In this document: positions 12,224-15,212 of the stretch, piece by piece
Layout of the letters: the number at the start of each line of letters is the position of its first letter
How positions within the stretch are numbered: position 1 is the stretch's first letter
DNA from: Deltaproteobacteria bacterium
Lineage (GTDB): Bacteria; Desulfobacterota; DSM-4660; Desulfatiglandales; B25-G16
Direction: 5' to 3'
Assembly: GCA_019308645.1 (NCBI GenBank)
Contig: JAFDHR010000029.1
Span: 1 to 15,212 of the forward strand
Length of the DNA: 15,212 nucleotides
Notes under the pieces: model-generated
Told to the model about the DNA's origin: nothing
Seen by the model: the letters and a program-made list of their open reading frames with translations, nothing else
The model's database searches: none
Program-made: the position numbers and the translations under genes

Positions 12224-15049
12224 CTATTTCTGAATCTTTTCTAACCTAACTGCACAAACCTTAAACTCAGGTATCTTGGCCACAGGGTCAAGGGCCGGAT
12301 TAGTTAATTGATTGGTGGGGCTTTCAGCAAAATGAAAGTTCATGGTCACAACCTTTACTGGTGTGACCTCTGTCACTTTTGCCCTGGCAATAACCTCTCC
12401 CCTCCTGGATATAACCTTCACCATCTCACCATCTATAATACCCAAGGCCGAGGCATCCTCTGGATTTATCTCCACCATACCCTCGCCATCCAATACATTC
12501 AGTCCTCTTACCTTTCTTGTCATTGTGCCAGTGTGAAAATGGTACCCGCTCCTTTCGGTAGTAAGAAGCAGAGGGTATTCATCATCAGGAAGTTCTGCTG
12601 CTGGTCTGTACTCTAAAGGTATAAATTTGCCTTTTCCCCTGGTAAATTTTTCAGTATGCAGTATAGGTGTGCCTGGATGATCCTTATCTGGGCACGGCCA
12701 TTGGATGCCACCATTCTCCAATCTATCAAAGCTAATGCCTCCATAGCTTGGGGTTAGTGTGGAAATTTCTTCTATGATCTGAGATGGGCCCTCAAAATCA
12801 AAACCTTTACCTCCCATCTTTTGAGCAATCTGGCATGTAATCCACCAGTCAGGCTTTGAGCTACCAATAGGCTCAATAGCCTTTCTAACCCTCTGTACCC
12901 TCCTGTCAGTATTTGTAAATGTTCCATCCTTCTCAGCAAACGATGTACTTGGCAGAACCACATCAGCCAACTGGGCAGTCTCAGACATGAAGATATCCTG
13001 GACTACAAAAAAATCAAGTGTTTCCAAAGACTCCTTGGCATGATTTGCATCAGGATCGCTCAATATCGGGTTTTCACCAATAAGATATAGGGCCTTTATC
13101 TCCTTTTTGTGGGCTGCATCGAGCATCTCAAGCAGAGTAAGCCCTGTTTCACGGGGTAAGTAAGTGCCCCAGGCATCCTCAAATTTTTTTCTTATATCTT
13201 CATTCACTACTGCCTGATAACCGGTAAATACATTGGGTAGAGCCCCCATGTCACATGCACCTTGAACATTATTCTGACCTCTTAAAGGATTTACTCCCGT
13301 AGAAGGTTTCCCAATATTTCCGGTAAGCATAGCCAGATTTGCTGTAGCAATTACATTATCGGTACCATGAGTGTGCTGAGTAATTCCCATTGCATAGAGA
13401 ATTGTGGAGGGTTTATCAGTTGCATATATCCTTGCTGCCTCTATTATCTTGTCTTTTGGTACACCGGTAATCTCTTCCACTTTTTCCAGGTCAAATTCCT
13501 TGAGGGAATCCCTGAATGCATCGAAGTTCTCGCATCTGGTTTCAATAAAGTCCTTGTCATAGAGATTTTCATCAACAATGACTCTCATCATTCCCATAAG
13601 AAGCGCAACATCGCTGCCAGGATTCTGCTGAAGCCATAGATAAGCATACTGCACCAGCTCTATCTCCCTTGGGTTTGCTACAATAAGCTTCATCCCATTT
13701 TTGGACGCATTCTTCACATCCATACCAATTACAGGGTGTGCATCTGTCGTATTGGTGCCTATTGCCAGGATGCATTTGGCGTGCCTGATTTCATCTATGC
13801 TATTTGTCATTGCACCAGCACCAAAGCTCTGGGCCAGACCAGCTACTGTAGATGCATGACACAGCCTTGCACAGTGGTCAACATTATTTGTTCCAAGGAC
13901 AGCCCGTGTAAATTTTTGGGCAACATAGTTCTCCTCATTTGTACACTTTGCCGAAGAAATTACAGCTACCTCATCAGCATTGTAACTGCCCATCCTCTCG
14001 GCAATCAGATCCAGTGCCTCGTCCCAGGTTGCCTCCTCATAGTTCCCGTTTTTCCGGATAAGAGGAACCTTTAGCCTATCCGGGTGGTGAACATATTCGA
14101 CTATCCCGAACTTACCTTTCACACATGCCTGTCCTTGGTTTACTGTGCCATCCCCTTTAGGGCTAACTCCAATAATCCTATCTTTCTTAAGGGCAAGCTC
14201 TAACTGGCAACCCACACCGCAATAGGGACAGGTAGATAATACTTGTGTCTCTGCAACACCTTCCCATTTATTAATCCACTCAGTTAATGCCCCTGTTGGG
14301 CAAACATCAACACATGCCCCACAAAATTGGCACCCGGATTCTTCCAGAGTGGGTGACGTGCTTCCAACCACCACTTTGTCGTTTTGAAAAACAAGGCCGA
14401 TAGCACTGTTACCCCTTACTTCCTGACACGCCCTTACACACCTGGTGCAAGCAATACAGAGATTGTAGTTTCTTTCAAAGAATGGGTCGCTCTTGACTAC
14501 AGGCAAACCCTTATATTCATAGGTAGGTGTTGACTCATCTACTCCTATATATGCGGCAACTTCCTGTAACTCGCACCGCCCATTGTTGGGGCAGAACTCA
14601 CAACCTGTTATTACTGAAGCCTTGCGTATACCACCCCTAAATGGATCGCAGTCTTCCTTGCGATCACAGGCAAGACACACATTTGGGTGTTCACTTAAAA
14701 TAGTCTTTAGGTTCTCCGTGCGTTTTTGCTTAATTTCCGGTGTATTGGTCTGAACAACCATGCCCTCAGTAACCTCGGTGGTGCAGGCAGTAGGAAGGTC
14801 ATCTACTTCCTCTATTTTAACCAGACATAGCTGACAACCCTCAAATTCAGTTAATGAGTTATCATTTTTTAGTTCCTCTTTTCCCCTATAGACAACTTCA
14901 AAGGGTTTTACCTCCCTTGATGATGGCAAATTAGGGTGAGAACACAATGCTGGGATATAAATGCCAGCACTCCGCGCTGCTTCTAAAACCGTAGTTCCTT
15001 TCTCAACTATAATCCTGGTACCATCAATAGTTACGTTTATCTTTTCCAT
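12224..15049 (-). CDS. fdhA: Formate dehydrogenase, catalytic alpha subunit (NuoG-like N-terminus, Cys type)
   Basis: A molybdenum/tungsten bis-MGD enzyme of 941 residues that oxidises formate to CO2 or runs in reverse. Cysteine sites in order: 2Fe-2S (C36, C72, C75, C89), a His-Cys 4Fe-4S-type region (H121, C125, C128, C134), a further C150, C153, C159 group, two ferredoxin-like 4Fe-4S motifs (from C198 and C240), then the 4Fe-4S site of the catalytic domain (C274, C277, C281, C309). In DHCARLCHA, C397 takes the place where E. coli FdhF has selenocysteine, and the neighbouring H398 is kept. The last 120 residues are the molybdopterin dinucleotide-binding domain (ERSGYHFHTGTMTRK onward). There is no twin-arginine signal, so it is cytoplasmic. 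I start it at ATG 15049, not GTG 15058, because AGGTGA lies five bases upstream. The N-terminus should pass electrons to NfnAB. A close relative with another substrate cannot be excluded. Confidence 0.9.
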   Translation of the reverse strand: MEKINVTIDGTRIIVEKGTTVLEAARSAGIYIPALCSHPNLPSSREVKPFEVVYRGKEELKNDNSLTEFEGCQLCLVKIEEVDDLPTACTTEVTEGMVVQTNTPEIKQKRTENLKTILSEHPNVCLACDRKEDCDPFRGGIRKASVITGCEFCPNNGRCELQEVAAYIGVDESTPTYEYKGLPVVKSDPFFERNYNLCIACTRCVRACQEVRGNSAIGLVFQNDKVVVGSTSPTLEESGCQFCGACVDVCPTGALTEWINKWEGVAETQVLSTCPYCGVGCQLELALKKDRIIGVSPKGDGTVNQGQACVKGKFGIVEYVHHPDRLKVPLIRKNGNYEEATWDEALDLIAERMGSYNADEVAVISSAKCTNEENYVAQKFTRAVLGTNNVDHCARLCHASTVAGLAQSFGAGAMTNSIDEIRHAKCILAIGTNTTDAHPVIGMDVKNASKNGMKLIVANPREIELVQYAYLWLQQNPGSDVALLMGMMRVIVDENLYDKDFIETRCENFDAFRDSLKEFDLEKVEEITGVPKDKIIEAARIYATDKPSTILYAMGITQHTHGTDNVIATANLAMLTGNIGKPSTGVNPLRGQNNVQGACDMGALPNVFTGYQAVVNEDIRKKFEDAWGTYLPRETGLTLLEMLDAAHKKEIKALYLIGENPILSDPDANHAKESLETLDFFVVQDIFMSETAQLADVVLPSTSFAEKDGTFTNTDRRVQRVRKAIEPIGSSKPDWWITCQIAQKMGGKGFDFEGPSQIIEEISTLTPSYGGISFDRLENGGIQWPCPDKDHPGTPILHTEKFTRGKGKFIPLEYRPAAELPDDEYPLLLTTERSGYHFHTGTMTRKVRGLNVLDGEGMVEINPEDASALGIIDGEMVKVISRRGEVIARAKVTEVTPVKVVTMNFHFAESPTNQLTNPALDPVAKIPEFKVCAVRLEKIQK

Positions 15050-15054
15050 TACCC

Positions 15055-15060
15055 TCACCT
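15055..15060 (-). promoter_or_regulatory. Ribosome binding site of fdhA
   Basis: AGGTGA on the - strand lies five bases before the ATG at 15049. The upstream GTG at 15058 overlaps this site and has no Shine-Dalgarno of its own, which decides the start. Confidence 0.5.
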
Positions 15061-15114
15061 AAAATTGTGTTCGAGAATTCTTAGCTAACTAGAGTGTGTA
15101 AATTGATTGAGGTG

Positions 15115-15143
15115 TCTATAATATCCAGCTTATAAATTGTCAA
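15115..15143 (-). promoter_or_regulatory. Sigma70-like promoter of fdhA-nfnA-nfnB
   Basis: A perfect -35 TTGACA (complement of 15138-15143) is followed after exactly 17 bases by TATAGA (complement of 15115-15120), matching four of six -10 bases. This would start transcription about 60 bases before the fdhA ATG. A small dyad (AGAATTCT, then TTAGCTAA) lies in the leader, but I cannot assign it to a regulator. Confidence 0.6.
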
Positions 15144-15212
15144 GAAAAAATCTTTGGGAAAAACCCTCTCGATTTTTATCATTTTTCCTCATGCCACCAG
15201 CCGATGATCGAG
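15144..15212. other. Upstream edge of the fdhA promoter region, no gene assigned
   Basis: The last 69 bases hold no recognisable gene. On the - strand GGGTTTTTCCC is followed within four bases by a T-rich run, which could be a weak terminator of something further upstream. All three frames from the right edge on the - strand reach a stop in or soon after this segment, so it may include the tail of an upstream gene, but nothing in it is recognisable. Confidence 0.3.

Noticed and set aside
13859..13861. Selenocysteine at the FdhA active site
   Set aside because: The codon on the - strand is TGT, an ordinary cysteine; no in-frame TGA, so this is a Cys-type enzyme.
12308..14074. Several + strand open frames opposite fdhA (for example 13367-13639 and 13736-14074)
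   Set aside because: They are the antisense shadow of a well-conserved gene and contain cysteine-rich or low-complexity sequence with no recognisable domain.

Overview
The window looks like chromosome from an anaerobic, Gram-negative bacterium that oxidises amino acids. The sequence evidence is a ferredoxin-linked 2-oxoacid oxidoreductase, a molybdopterin formate dehydrogenase with a long Fe-S N-terminus, an NfnAB-type flavoprotein pair, and a periplasmic binding protein with a classical signal peptide and no lipobox. The mixture fits sulfate-reducing or syntrophic Desulfobacterota ('Deltaproteobacteria'). That placement is inference, since there is no rRNA or other marker gene here.

Left part (1-3614, + strand): the 3' end of iorA, then iorB, ppnP, a DUF362 protein gene and a leucine dehydrogenase gene. 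They are closely spaced and almost all have good Shine-Dalgarno sites, so this is probably one operon. Leucine dehydrogenase would turn branched-chain amino acids into 2-oxo acids. IorAB-type enzymes turn 2-oxo acids into acyl-CoA plus reduced ferredoxin.

Middle part (3678-9657, + strand): a complete branched-chain amino acid ABC transporter in the order livH-livM-livG-livF-livK, followed by an EamA/DMT-family permease. The binding protein gene comes last. Transporter and catabolic genes together make a plausible route for uptake, deamination and oxidative decarboxylation of branched-chain or aromatic amino acids.

Right part (9774-15049, - strand): fdhA-nfnA-nfnB, convergent with the first two blocks and preceded by a good sigma70-like promoter. 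This looks like a formate dehydrogenase catalytic subunit tied to an NAD(H)/NADP(H)/ferredoxin electron-bifurcating module. It would exchange electrons from amino-acid oxidation (reduced ferredoxin, NADH) with NADPH and formate.

The intergenic gaps are unusual. Four contain inverted-repeat elements (livM-livG, livF-livK, the convergent DMT-nfnB gap, and nfnA-nfnB). Three of the four have arms built of imperfect 8-9 bp (or 16 bp) tandem repeats. They look like small dispersed, MITE-like or structured-RNA elements; two lie within the liv operon and one within the fdh-nfn operon. No rRNA, tRNA, CRISPR array, transposase gene or phage gene was seen.
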